A stretch of DNA of 64,000 nt from Aurantiochytrium sp. KH105 (Eukaryota > Sar > Bigyra > Thraustochytrida > Thraustochytriidae). Location of the stretch: the NCBI GenBank assembly GCA_003116975.1, contig BGKB01000065.1, positions 62,001-126,000 of the forward strand. The letters are read 5' to 3'. The notes under the pieces were generated by a model, which was given only the letters and a program-made list of their open reading frames with translations, searched no databases and was not told the origin of the DNA. Both the position numbers and the translations under genes were made by a program. Numbering within the stretch: position 1 is the first letter of the stretch; the number at the start of each line of letters is the position of its first letter. Below are positions 37,282 to 47,190 of this stretch, piece after piece.

Positions 37282-37421
37282 AAAGTAAGATTTGATTTTA
37301 GCATTGCAAGATGGATAAAAACAAGGAAATGACAAAATAGAAAAGAAACAAAAAACTGCGGCATACACGCGTGCGTATGCGCGTGCGTGCTGCTTTTCCT
37401 TTTTAGAAATTCATAGGAAAC

Positions 37422-37640
37422 TCACGCGATCTGCAGGGTGAGACCACCCGCCACGATCAGGAACAGCGCGACAAACACGTACATGATGTTGAATTCAAAG
37501 GCGGGCTCTGGCTTGAACTTGTTGCTCGGGATGCCGTTCTTGGCGCGCAGCTGCGATGCCGACATCTCGTCATCCGGCATCGACTTGTACCTCTGGCGCA
37601 ACTGCGACGCCGAAAGGTTGTCGTCCGGCGTGTACGTCAT
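37422..37640 (-). CDS. Small tail-anchored protein with a duplicated SASQLR motif
   Basis: The 72-residue protein starts at the ATG at 37640 (a longer frame upstream begins with TTG and is Arg/Glu-rich UTR-like). It reads MTYTPDDNLSASQLRQRY, then MPDDEMSASQLRAKNG, so the segment [PDD][NE][LM]SASQLR occurs twice. It ends in one hydrophobic helix (IMYVFVALFLIVAGGLTLQIA) at the very C-terminus, as in tail-anchored proteins of the ER or mitochondrial outer membrane. I do not know the family. It lies tail-to-tail with the Obg gene (about 140 bp) and 200 bp beyond the RAD52 stop. Confidence 0.65.
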   Translation of the reverse strand: MTYTPDDNLSASQLRQRYKSMPDDEMSASQLRAKNGIPSNKFKPEPAFEFNIMYVFVALFLIVAGGLTLQIA

Positions 37641-37838
37641 CGTGCTGACTCTCTCCTTTTCTTCACTCTCTCTTTCTCGCGCGCGCGTGTGTTGCTTCCG
37701 ACGTGTCTTCAAGCCTGTCTTCTTGTCTCGCTCAGATTAGATTTGCAGACAGGTGCCGCGGATCGGCTGAGCCTGGCTGAATGGCGCCAAACCGGCCTGA
37801 CCAACGGCTACATTGCCGAAGTCGGTCGAGAGTCTTCC

Positions 37839-39593
37839 TTAGCCGCTGCCGGCCGAAGCTTGGGTGGGAGGTGGTGCGCGAGCCCCACCGGACCCGTTCG
37901 AGTGCAGCGAAGGGCCGCTGCAGCCACCGTTCGTGTACGAACCGGTGCTTGCGCGCAAGGGCTGCGCGGTTTGTTGGCCTCCGTTCCATCCGGCACGCAT
38001 CTGAGCCTGCGCCTGTGGCTGTTGTTGCTGGTGCTGGTGCTGGAGCTGGGGACGCGTCTGGTGGTGTTGGTGCTGGGGTAGCTGGTGTTGCGATCGCACA
38101 GGTGGATTTTGTTGTTGTTGCTGCTGCTGCTGCTGCTGCTGATAGGACATTGAGGGTCGGGGCTGCTGTTGTGGTTGCTGCTGATGTTGCTGCGCTAGGT
38201 GGTGCGATGTGCCTTGTTGAATAGGTCGCGAGGGCCGGCCAGCAATGCTGTTGTTTGCTTGCTGCTGCTGCTGCTGCTGCTGCATTATCGTTCTTGGGCC
38301 TCCTTGATTTCCAGGTTGTCCAGGACGCATTGCATTTTGGTTTCCTTGTCTTACCATTCCTTGATTTCCTGGCACACTCTGATTCATCGGTACACCTTGG
38401 TTCCTTGCTCCATTTTGCTGATTCATCGGAGCACCTTGGTTCCTTGCTCCGTTTTGCGGATTCATCGGCGCAACTTGATTTCTGGCTCCGTTCTGCTGAT
38501 GATTCATTGGAGCACCTTGGTTTCGTACTCCATTTTGCTGATTCATCGAAGCGCCTTGGTTTCTTACTCCCTTTTGCTGATTCATTGGAGCACCTTGATT
38601 CCTTGCTGCGTTCTGCTGATGATTCATTGGCGGGCCTTGGTTTCCCTGCGGCCGATAATTCATCGACGGAGCACTTCGTTGCTGCATGCCATGTCCTGGT
38701 ACGGACGTCTGCTGTTGCGGCTGCTTTTGGAGTCTCTGCTGGAGCTGTGGCGAGTGCGAGAGTTGCTTTTCGCCCGCTTGATGGCTATCGTTTGAACCAA
38801 TGTTTGCCCGGTTCTCATTCTCGCTCATACTACCAGAAGGCATCGAAGCTTTGACCAGGGGCGCAGCGGAGGAACTAGAGGAAGAAGACGAAGAAGAAGA
38901 GGCGACTGCAGGGATGTGCTGCACAGATGCCTTCATGTGATTGAATTCTGGTACCGTGCCTGGCACGCTGTGCTTGACGGCGTTGTCTTCGACCACGGCC
39001 TTGCGCTTTTTTACACTCATATCCTTGGTAAATGCCTTGTCATAGAGACTGAGACCGCACGCGCGACCAAAGTTTCGAAGCGCTCGCTTGCGCGCGTCAC
39101 TCACCGCCTGTTTGATGGCCTTTTCGATGGCGTCGCCCCGGTCTGGCATGTTCTTGGCATCGCCCCAGCCAACATCCTCGTGCGATGCCCCATTCTGCAG
39201 CGTCACTTTGAGCGTCACATACACGCCAACGCTCCACCTCCCATCGTTTTGTGATTGATACACAATTTGCGGCGGATTCATCTTGTCCTGCCACCCGCAA
39301 GGACCGAAAATTTCGTTGGCAATTTCCACCACGGTATGGTGCTCCAGATAGTAGATGCGCTGTCGCCCCTGACCCTGACGCTCAACAATGTTGCGCACGT
39401 CGACGTCCTGATTGAGCTTTTCGTGCAAGTCTCGCTCCTGATACAAAGTGAGCTGCCGCTCGCCAAAGGGTGGCGCTTGCGCATACGACTGCAGCCTCTC
39501 GGGGTTGCTGGGCCCGCTCATCTCGCCATATGTCCTCTTGGTCCCACTCATCGCCACCAAAGCGGTCTCACTCTCGCTCTTGGGCCCGTCCAT
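37839..39593 (-). CDS. RAD52: RAD52 DNA-repair protein with a Q/N-rich repetitive tail
   Basis: The 584-residue protein from the ATG at 39593 has the RAD52 annealing domain at about 40-185, with YYLEHHTVVEIANEIFGPCGW, SVGVYVTLKVTL, HEDVGWGD and AIEKAIKQAVSDARKRALRNFG, all hallmark segments. The domain forms a ring that binds and anneals single-stranded DNA in homologous recombination. A KKRK basic patch at 195-198 may be a nuclear signal. The rest is low-complexity: a Ser run (232-242), about seven tandem 13-14-residue units of the form APMNQQNGARNQG (317-412), poly-Gln runs (438-445, 485-495) and His/Gln stretches to about 530. I see no clear RPA- or RAD51-binding motif. The repeat tail is much longer than in yeast or vertebrates. 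Confidence 0.92.
   Translation of the reverse strand: MDGPKSESETALVAMSGTKRTYGEMSGPSNPERLQSYAQAPPFGERQLTLYQERDLHEKLNQDVDVRNIVERQGQGRQRIYYLEHHTVVEIANEIFGPCGWQDKMNPPQIVYQSQNDGRWSVGVYVTLKVTLQNGASHEDVGWGDAKNMPDRGDAIEKAIKQAVSDARKRALRNFGRACGLSLYDKAFTKDMSVKKRKAVVEDNAVKHSVPGTVPEFNHMKASVQHIPAVASSSSSSSSSSSAAPLVKASMPSGSMSENENRANIGSNDSHQAGEKQLSHSPQLQQRLQKQPQQQTSVPGHGMQQRSAPSMNYRPQGNQGPPMNHQQNAARNQGAPMNQQKGVRNQGASMNQQNGVRNQGAPMNHQQNGARNQVAPMNPQNGARNQGAPMNQQNGARNQGVPMNQSVPGNQGMVRQGNQNAMRPGQPGNQGGPRTIMQQQQQQQQANNSIAGRPSRPIQQGTSHHLAQQHQQQPQQQPRPSMSYQQQQQQQQQQQNPPVRSQHQLPQHQHHQTRPQLQHQHQQQQPQAQAQMRAGWNGGQQTAQPLRASTGSYTNGGCSGPSLHSNGSGGARAPPPTQASAGSG
38355..38650 (-). repeat. Intragenic tandem repeats in RAD52, units of 39-42 bp
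   Basis: The array encodes about seven units of (M-N-[Q/H/P]-Q-[N/K]-G-[A/V]-R-N-Q-G-[A/V]-[P/S]). Units differ by substitutions and by an extra Gln codon, so the array expanded and then diverged. It is in frame. Confidence 0.8.
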
Positions 39594-40022
39594 GGCTAAT
39601 ACGAGACAGCGTGCTCGACCTGACCGTTGTCGGCGTCGCCGAGAACGTCAAGACTTTCGATCTTTTATTCTCGCCCGCAAGCGAGACGGCAGCGAGCCCT
39701 CACTGCAACCGCGCCGCGCGAGAGCGTCTCCGTCTCCGTCTCTGCGCGCGCGAGAGAGCGTCCAAGCTAGGCCTGCCGAAGCGAGCCTGCCGAAGCGCGC
39801 CACGTGCACAAACGGCAAACTGGGCTCGACGTGGAGAGCACTACAATGCCAAGCAGAGCCGAAAGTAGAAGACGGGTGAGCGTCGGAGACGCGCGCCCTT
39901 GTGCCGCGTCTCCCGCGCTTCGAGCACAGCGCTCTCGCGCCGACGCCGCTCCCCGCCTCCTCCGCCGAAGCCGCGGGTCCTCCGCCGCGCGAGCTGATCG
40001 ACTCGGCGGGATAGTTGGGCGG

Positions 40023-40067
40023 ATGCGGATGGATGTGGACGGATGTGGATGGATGGATGGACGGATG
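40023..40067 (-). repeat. CATCC-rich array upstream of RAD52
   Basis: On the coding strand of RAD52 this reads as repeated CATCC, CATCCG and CATCCA units about 430-475 bp before the start codon, preceded by GTTTCAAAACAG. A CATC tract preceded by GTTTCAAA also stands upstream of the bZIP gene. Confidence 0.6.
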
Positions 40068-40111
40068 CCCCCAGTCTGTTTTGAAACAGCAATGCCGCCG
40101 CCCACCGCGCT

Positions 40112-40142
<31 letters not shown>

Positions 40143-40402
40143 GTCCGCGCACAGCGAGGCGCGTCCTGCTGCTGCGCGTCCCGCGCGCTGCGACCCGCGC
40201 TGCGCCGTCCCGGCGACCCTGAGCAATCAATCAATCGCCCCGTCGCTCGGCGCCGCGTTGCCGTTCTGCAGAGCCGCAAAAACGGGAAAACGATGGCCGG
40301 AACCGTTGTGGAACCGTTCCGGAACGCTGGGCGGAACGCAGGGGCGGCGGCGGGGGTAGGCGCGCGGCTAGCTAAAAGGGTAGAAACGCTTGAAAGCGGC
40401 GA

Positions 40403-40420
40403 GGGGGGGGGGGGGGGGGG
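40403..40420 (+). repeat. G18 homopolymer
   Basis: Eighteen consecutive G in intergenic DNA. Quadruplex-prone, and the assembled length is uncertain. Confidence 0.85.
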
Positions 40421-40827
40421 AAGGCAAGAGCTGGGTTGCGGTCGTGCGTGCCGCGAGGAAACTGAGAGCAGTGCAGAACGCGGAGGACGAGGAGGAAGAG
40501 AACCGCCGCGGCGGGGCGAAGGGAGAAACGTTTGGAGGGTCAGGAACACGTGAAGGAACAGCAGCGTAGCGAGCGAGCGTGGCAAAGAGACGGAGAGTGT
40601 CGGGGTTTCGGAGAACAAGACTGCATTGAGAGAATCGCAACGTTGTTTCCACAGTCAGTGCCGACAGGAATCGAAGACATCTTAACCTTGAAGCTAGCTA
40701 CTGCTAAGCGCAGGGAAGCGCTGATACCTGTGAATAAGTTCTTTGGTCGATCGTTTGTTTATTTAGTTTGTTTTTATATTCGGAAATGAGAAGCCTTACT
40801 GCCTTCCGCCGACGACAAAACCAAAGT

Positions 40828-43800
40828 CTACAGCCTATCTACTGGCGCAACGTACGGCTGCAGACCGAGCTGTCGAGTCTTCTTGGCACGCTCGTACATG
40901 ACTTCGAGGTACTTGTTCTCTTGTTCAAGATCTTCGTAAAAATCCTTCGGAGCATCTTTGTCGGCTTGATCGCTGCTGAGGCTCGACTCGAATGCAGATA
41001 TATTTCTCTCTGCGCTCTCCATCTCGCTTCCAAGCATTTCGGTCAGATCATCAGGGAGCGAAGCGCGAATTCGATCCTCAGAGAAAAGCTCTTTGCATCG
41101 CGCGAATTTCGATCCTCTTGCTGCATTTCTGACCTTGAGCGCAATCAAGGCAAGCTGCTTGAGATCGTTCTCAACCAGCCCATCCGTCATGGGGTCATGT
41201 GCTACCCAGCTTTGCACTGAATTATCATCATCTCTGCAGATCCACCATCTCTTGGCTTCATCTTCTGAATCCCACAGCTCCTCCGCACGAAAGACAGCGT
41301 CCAAGTCATCAGCGTTGTAGATGCAGTCGTCGTCTTGAGTCGCGTCATAGCGAGGCAAAGTCGCAGTTTCATTTGATCCTCGAGGACACCATGGGTGCCA
41401 AGACGTGTCCATATCTCCTCGTTGCCAGGTTCTACGCGAGTTAGATGTGCTCTCTGGTGTGGATCGCTGAATACGAACGCCAGTCTGGAGATCAACGGTG
41501 TCAAAGTGATCAATCAGAGCGTGAATTGCGCCTTTAATTGCATTGGAGCACCGCTCTCTTTCGGGATCCTTTTTGCTTTTGCGCATGATGCCGCCCATAA
41601 ATATGGACGTCGACCCGTGCTCCAACGTTTGGTCAATGAAAGCTACATGCTTTTCGACATCTTGCCAGCGAAGACGACCGAATTTATCCCAGTATTCACG
41701 CTGTATCCTTCCAGGCAATCTGTTCATGATCCCTAGACAGTTGTAAAGCTTCGTGGCAAACTTGCAAAACCGAGTCTTGGTGAGAGGATGGGGAACAAAA
41801 TTGCACCGTGTGCAAACTCGCACAATTTCTGCGTCCTTCGTTTGGCGTGATGCCGCGAGAAGATGCTTGCAGGCGTCAACGCGGCACATGCACCAATCAC
41901 AGTCCTCTCCGAGGAAAGTCCCATGTGCGCAAGTGAGACACTTCGGACAGGGACGCTTCTCATTGTTTGTATTGTCATTTCTGCCGGGCCTCACCAAGCG
42001 AGCCTGTTGATGTTCTGCGCAATAGCAGTCATTGCACTCTTTGAGAGGTATGTCGTGATCACACCACTCCTTACAGACACTGCAGCGTCCCCGGACCGGT
42101 TCTTCATCCGGATCAAGCTTGCGATTGCACTTGAAGCACCAACAACGATTGCAACGGCCTTCAGCGCAAGACCCAAGGCCGTTGCAGAGATCTCCATGTC
42201 GTTCACAATAGCACAACTTGCATTCCCTCTTGGGAACTTCGTGCGAACAGTTGCAGGGATCAATGCAAGTCAGACACGCACATACGTCGCTAACCTTCCC
42301 ATCGGGCCCTTCAAACCTCATTGTCCGTTTGTGTTTGGAGCAATAGTGATCTGTACACTCGTCTTTCTTTTGCACAACGTCCAGACCGAGGACCTCGCAC
42401 GTTTCACACGGATCCTCGCAAGCATTGCACTCGTACTTGTCCCGGGAGACAGTAAGCCTTCGCCGCTCGTGCATACGGCAATAGTGCTTCTTGCACTCAT
42501 CTCTTGGCATTTTCTCCCCATCTTTGCAGACTTCACACGGTTTTTCGCAAATTGGACAATGACCATCCATCTCAACAAGGTCGACACCACCGTTATCAAC
42601 GATGCCGCCATCAGAACGCCCGTGAATACTAGCAAAACACCAGTGAGGATTGACAGAGCCCGCGCACTCTCTGCGCGTCACCCATGGACTGTCGGCATCG
42701 TTCGCGTCGATGGCCTCGTGTGGGTGCTCGTAGGAGCAAGCGGGCTCGCCCTTACAAATGACACAGTCCCCGCCTTCTGCACGCCGCTTGTGCGTCCTGC
42801 AAAAGTGCTGTTGACACTCCATCCTTGAAGGCCTTTCCCAATCCTCTATTTTGCTTCCGCAGATTACGCATGGATCTTCGCAAACAGCGCACAGGAAATC
42901 GCCCAAGGTATCGGGTTGCTTTTCTCTTCCGTGCTTGGAGCACCAGTGATCCTCGCACTCTTCCTCCCAGGAGATGTCTTCCTCAGATTTGCCTTCTTCG
43001 CGACATATCTCGCAGCCAAACTCACAAGACATGCACTTGCGTTCAGAAGCCGACTGATCGCTCAACTTGTTTCCGCAGCCAGCCTGGCGACGGCCCCGGT
43101 GGGTTTCTCCGCAAATGGGGCATACGAGAACCCTGGTCGATTCATGAACCTGGCACCAGCATTCTTTACAATCACGTTTTATCCTGCCATGACTGCAACA
43201 GCATTTCGAGCACTTCCCTGTATCCACGTCGAGCTTGATGTTCTCGTGTCCAGTCTCTTTACAAAAGCATTTGTGACATCCTCTCTTGCCATCACGAGTC
43301 TCCAGAGGCTCTCCTGTGTGACCCTCCCGTTGGCAGAAGCACTCTTTGCATTCGATGCGGTACAAGTCCTTGTGCTTTGGGCAGGGGTTAGCGCATACAG
43401 GACATTTCTTCTTGCCCCAGCAAAACGGGTCCCCAACGCCAAAGACGTGTAACTCCTTCAAACGCTTATGCTCGCTGCAGTAGCAGACGCTGCATGCCGT
43501 GAGCAATCTTCGTTGCCGTATGGAACAGTCACAGATGCGGTCCTCGCTCAGGCTGCACGAGGGACACCCCACATTGGTGCGCATAATAAACAGGTGATCT
43601 TTGCAAAAGTGTTCGTCACATTGCCACCAAAATCGGAAGCGATGAGTTTCTTTCGCACACCGCTCGCAGTGTCCCGGTGAACGAGCTAGGGCGCATCGCC
43701 AATTCGCTCTGAGAAAGTGCGCGATGGGAACCAAAACTGCGAGGATGACCACCAGCGCTACGAGTGTCAACAACTCAACAGTGATGACAGAAGTCGATGA

Positions 43801-46800
43801 CCCAACCAGAAGTGGTCCATAGATAGAAGCAAACACAGTAATCGGGGCTACTGATAGTACATACGTAGCGAAGAGAATGATCGAGGCAAACAAGGAAACG
43901 ACAGCTGCCACAAGAAATCCAGGGACACTTGCTACATCACAAGTGAGAGAGCATTTACCTCCTCTGCATTTGGAGGGATTCTCCCCGCGAGAAGAGCTGA
44001 ACGTCTCGTTACTCTGTGAATGTCCTGATGAGCTTGACTTCGATGAACGTTTAGACAGCACGCCAGAGCCCGCTGAGGACTCCGAAGAAGAAGATGAACA
44101 AGACGTCTGATCCAGACTCCGCTCTGAATTAGCGTCTGCGACGCGATTCGATCGAGATAGGTCAAAAACACGAGCGAAGCCTTCTTGCATCGTTCCGCGA
44201 ATACAGTGCCAAAGAAAGGAGATATAGAGATTGCACTTGTTATGGAGCCAAGAGAGCACTGTGCAAAGCCTTAATTTTGTCAATGACGCAAACAGATTTC
44301 CCACGTCGAGTCCAATTTTCAAAAACGGCAGAAAGTACCAGCGAACGAACTTGCGCGAATAAACAAAGAATGCAAACCACGCAAAGAGCGTGACTGTTAC
44401 GCTCACTGCTTTGGGTATTGCCCAGAGCCTGCGATATGGGTGTGCGGCGCAGAGATGCATTTGCGCGTACGCTCGCACATAATGAGAGGAGGCATCATGG
44501 CCATCAATCTGAACAACGGTCTTCGAAAGAGTGTGAAACGGGCCTTCAAGAAAGTCTGCGCCTTCAATGTCCTCTAGCAACACCCGCATCTGTTCTACAC
44601 TGACGCACGTCCCCGCGAAAGCAACAACATCGGTCACGAGATGAGAGAGGCGTGAGCAATCTGCAAGGGATGTGTTCGTTGCCTCGTATTGTGTAAAGAT
44701 AGGCTCCATCGCAGTGCTCTTCTCCATGGAGTTTTTTACGGCAGGCACAATGTACACTTTAAGCAAAGGCACAACCGCGATAAAGATGAAGAGACACAAA
44801 CCGGGAAGAAGCACCAGCCACAGGGTGAATGCAATCTTTGCCCAGCCTGAAAGAGTGGCCGCGACATATTTATGCAATGGCTTTATAACGCCAGAGTCTC
44901 GCAGCGCTTCATACTTAACGCTTGACTTACTGTCAGTTCCTGTTTCCGCCGAAGATTGCTGTCTCTGGTCGCCCTTCCACAGCTCTTTATTCTGTGCACC
45001 CTGAAGCGTCTCCGAGCCAGCTTCTTCTTCGTCCGTCTGATCACCAGAAGGTAACCAAAACAAGTCCCTTCTTTGAACCAAAAAGTAGGCGTACAAAAGC
45101 ATGTCCACCGCAAGATCTCGAGGAATAACGTTGGAATTCTCAGTCGACTTCTCTGGATCTCCTTTGCCATCACCAATGTCTTTCACAGTGCTTTTGCTTT
45201 CCACGTCGGATTTGATTTCTCGAACCTCTTTCAGCTTGGCCTCAAAAGCGCGTTGATGCTCCTCCACTTGCTCACGCTTGGCTTCCATCTGGAGCGCGAG
45301 CTCGGATATAGATTCTGCGTTATGATGATTGTATGTGCCAGCCATCGATTCGACGTTATCGAGATACGACTTGCGCATACTGGCAAGGTCGTTCTTGGCT
45401 TCTTTCAGCGTCTTTTCTGCATTCCGTCGTCGCGCCTCGGCTTCGTGTAGCCGCCTCTTGTCTTGCTCAAGGCGATTGTGGCGAATGATTGAACTTCTCA
45501 GATCCTCCATATTGCCGAGACACTTCTCCCGGAGCTCTCGGAGATGTTCTTGCGCGTTGCTGAAGCCCCACACCCTCGACTCCAGTTTATTTTTCATCGA
45601 GATCAGGAAGTCCCAGAGACGAAGAATACCGTGCAAATGGGACCCGTTCTTCTCTTCTTCTTGAAAGCATTCTTCAATGAGGTTTTCTTTGACTCCATTC
45701 GAATGCTTTGTCTTGTCCATCAACTTCTCGTGCGCTTGCTTAGATAATTTGATGATGCCTGAGAGCTCCAGGTACAGAATGAAGTGTCTCGCGCCAAGTT
45801 TGAGCGTGTCAGTCGTGCTGAGCTTCAGTGCGACCAAATCGAGTAAAGGGCGAAAGAGCTGGGCCTCCTTCTCCTCGTGGGCATACTTGCCGAGCCGCGA
45901 GAGCACACAGAAAACCAATAGTCCACCTGCGATGAGACCTATAATTCTTTTCCGGATTTCGGGGTCGAAGCAACTCGTAAGTTCATATGCGCTCCCTTTG
46001 TAGAATGTGAAGGCCAAGTTTTCCTCACGGGTCACGGGGTAAAATATGTGCGAGATAAAGGTCCGGGCAGTGACTTCATCTGCCCGCTCCAAGAGAGGTT
46101 GGAGCTTTGCAACGTCAATGCACTGTCCGAGCCAAACAAACTGAGAAGAGGAAGTTACCGTGGCAATGTCTGCAAGGGTCAAAGAGCACCCTGCCGAAGC
46201 CGCGAGGTCATCGTCGTTGTCGAAGAGGGGAACCATCCAAAATGCCACCCAGATTAACGCGTAGGCAATGCACAGAAGTACGAGGAGAACCAGCAGTGGC
46301 GCGTACAACCATTTCTTGAATAGGTCTACAAGTGACCTTGCCCAGTCCTTTAGACTGCGCCACAGCTTCTTGATCTTTTCATTTTCGTCTGACTTCGGGG
46401 CGCTGGTTGATGAATTTGCGTCGCCTACTTCTGAAGTCTGGGACTGAGACTCTCTCGCGTCCTCCCTGTCGCGAGAGTTACTCCTGAGGCCGAGTCCGTT
46501 CGGGGCCTGAACGCTTTGGTGGCCTCTGTCCCCTCCTTTAACCTCCTCCTCCTTCTCCTTCTCCTGCTCCACATTGTCGTGGCCGCGGACATCTTCTTTT
46601 CCGTCGTCGACGTCGTCGCCCTCTACGCTTCTCTCGCTGGTCCAGTCATTCGTCGAGTCGAAGTCGTTAAAGGCTCCAACCGCATTCGAACCCTCATGTG
46701 AAAAGTCATGCCATGGCATGTCCTCCTTTTCCTCGTCGTCCTCGTCGTCCTCGTCCTCGTCGTTCTCGTCCACGAAGTCATCAAAGACGTGGTTTTGGCC

Positions 46801-47190
46801 AATGTGCCCGACGGCAAGTGTGCCGCCATGGTCGCCGTCTACGCTCGACACGTCGGGCGAGCGGTTGTGTGAGGACGTGCTCTCGGCACCATCCTCGTCT
46901 TCACCTTCGTCGTCCTTTTCGTCGTTGGCGGCGCTCTTGTCCGCGCTCTCGTCCGCGCTCTCGTCCGCGCTCTCGTCCTCGCTCTCGTCCTCGCTCTCGT
47001 CCTCGCTCTCGTCCTCGCTCTCGTCCTCGCCGTTCGCATGCTCGCTTTCGCTTTCGCTTTCGCTTTCGCTTTCCAGGTCCGAGGCGCCAAGGTCGCTCCC
47101 ATTTTCGCTTACGGCTTCGAGGCTGCCTTCGTCTTCCTGGCGAGTCGCGAGCTCCTCGCCAGGTACGCGCCCGCCGCGGGCTCGCCGCAT
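40828..47190 (-). CDS. Giant polytopic membrane protein with 13 Cys/His motifs (family member A)
   Basis: 2120 residues from an ATG at 47190 (MRRARGGRVPGEE). Order of parts: acidic, Ser/Asp/Glu-rich 1-280 with tandem EDES/ADES units (54-88); TM1 294-322; loop with Cys335, Cys357, Cys407; TM2 415-433; coiled coil about 545-680; TM3 785-815; second loop with Cys845, Cys862, Cys914 and an Asn-glycosylation sequon near 839; TM4 923-945; Ser-rich linker 1010-1070; TM5/TM6 1089-1162; Cys/His-rich 1175-1775 with 13 copies of C-x2-[CH]-[FWYM]-C-x2-H-like motifs, first Cys at 1191, 1233, 1281, 1305, 1341, 1412, 1459, 1509, 1566, 1612, 1657, 1719 and 1764; conserved block PHPLTKTRFCKFATKLYNC (1800-1818); then a variable tail with HDPMTDGL. 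Zinc binding by the Cys/His part and a cytosolic position are inferred. No known family is recognised. The paralog on the minus strand at 54311-61219 is closest. Confidence 0.85.
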   Translation of the reverse strand: MRRARGGRVPGEELATRQEDEGSLEAVSENGSDLGASDLESESESESESEHANGEDESEDESEDESEDESEDESADESADESADKSAANDEKDDEGEDEDGAESTSSHNRSPDVSSVDGDHGGTLAVGHIGQNHVFDDFVDENDEDEDDEDDEEKEDMPWHDFSHEGSNAVGAFNDFDSTNDWTSERSVEGDDVDDGKEDVRGHDNVEQEKEKEEEVKGGDRGHQSVQAPNGLGLRSNSRDREDARESQSQTSEVGDANSSTSAPKSDENEKIKKLWRSLKDWARSLVDLFKKWLYAPLLVLLVLLCIAYALIWVAFWMVPLFDNDDDLAASAGCSLTLADIATVTSSSQFVWLGQCIDVAKLQPLLERADEVTARTFISHIFYPVTREENLAFTFYKGSAYELTSCFDPEIRKRIIGLIAGGLLVFCVLSRLGKYAHEEKEAQLFRPLLDLVALKLSTTDTLKLGARHFILYLELSGIIKLSKQAHEKLMDKTKHSNGVKENLIEECFQEEEKNGSHLHGILRLWDFLISMKNKLESRVWGFSNAQEHLRELREKCLGNMEDLRSSIIRHNRLEQDKRRLHEAEARRRNAEKTLKEAKNDLASMRKSYLDNVESMAGTYNHHNAESISELALQMEAKREQVEEHQRAFEAKLKEVREIKSDVESKSTVKDIGDGKGDPEKSTENSNVIPRDLAVDMLLYAYFLVQRRDLFWLPSGDQTDEEEAGSETLQGAQNKELWKGDQRQQSSAETGTDSKSSVKYEALRDSGVIKPLHKYVAATLSGWAKIAFTLWLVLLPGLCLFIFIAVVPLLKVYIVPAVKNSMEKSTAMEPIFTQYEATNTSLADCSRLSHLVTDVVAFAGTCVSVEQMRVLLEDIEGADFLEGPFHTLSKTVVQIDGHDASSHYVRAYAQMHLCAAHPYRRLWAIPKAVSVTVTLFAWFAFFVYSRKFVRWYFLPFLKIGLDVGNLFASLTKLRLCTVLSWLHNKCNLYISFLWHCIRGTMQEGFARVFDLSRSNRVADANSERSLDQTSCSSSSSESSAGSGVLSKRSSKSSSSGHSQSNETFSSSRGENPSKCRGGKCSLTCDVASVPGFLVAAVVSLFASIILFATYVLSVAPITVFASIYGPLLVGSSTSVITVELLTLVALVVILAVLVPIAHFLRANWRCALARSPGHCERCAKETHRFRFWWQCDEHFCKDHLFIMRTNVGCPSCSLSEDRICDCSIRQRRLLTACSVCYCSEHKRLKELHVFGVGDPFCWGKKKCPVCANPCPKHKDLYRIECKECFCQREGHTGEPLETRDGKRGCHKCFCKETGHENIKLDVDTGKCSKCCCSHGRIKRDCKECWCQVHESTRVLVCPICGETHRGRRQAGCGNKLSDQSASERKCMSCEFGCEICREEGKSEEDISWEEECEDHWCSKHGREKQPDTLGDFLCAVCEDPCVICGSKIEDWERPSRMECQQHFCRTHKRRAEGGDCVICKGEPACSYEHPHEAIDANDADSPWVTRRECAGSVNPHWCFASIHGRSDGGIVDNGGVDLVEMDGHCPICEKPCEVCKDGEKMPRDECKKHYCRMHERRRLTVSRDKYECNACEDPCETCEVLGLDVVQKKDECTDHYCSKHKRTMRFEGPDGKVSDVCACLTCIDPCNCSHEVPKRECKLCYCERHGDLCNGLGSCAEGRCNRCWCFKCNRKLDPDEEPVRGRCSVCKEWCDHDIPLKECNDCYCAEHQQARLVRPGRNDNTNNEKRPCPKCLTCAHGTFLGEDCDWCMCRVDACKHLLAASRQTKDAEIVRVCTRCNFVPHPLTKTRFCKFATKLYNCLGIMNRLPGRIQREYWDKFGRLRWQDVEKHVAFIDQTLEHGSTSIFMGGIMRKSKKDPERERCSNAIKGAIHALIDHFDTVDLQTGVRIQRSTPESTSNSRRTWQRGDMDTSWHPWCPRGSNETATLPRYDATQDDDCIYNADDLDAVFRAEELWDSEDEAKRWWICRDDDNSVQSWVAHDPMTDGLVENDLKQLALIALKVRNAARGSKFARCKELFSEDRIRASLPDDLTEMLGSEMESAERNISAFESSLSSDQADKDAPKDFYEDLEQENKYLEVMYERAKKTRQLGLQPYVAPVDRL

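Larger units (their letters stand above)
39594..40827. other. Promoter side of RAD52 and 3' region of giant gene A
   Basis: GC-rich from 39594 to about 40350. It holds a GGATG-type array (about 40023-40067, CATCC units on the RAD52 coding strand) and a GGAACCGTTCCGGAAC palindromic stretch (about 40307-40325). There is an 18-G run (40403-40420). AT-richer sequence near 40640-40827 is the 3' end of giant gene A. No gene was seen. Confidence 0.5.
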
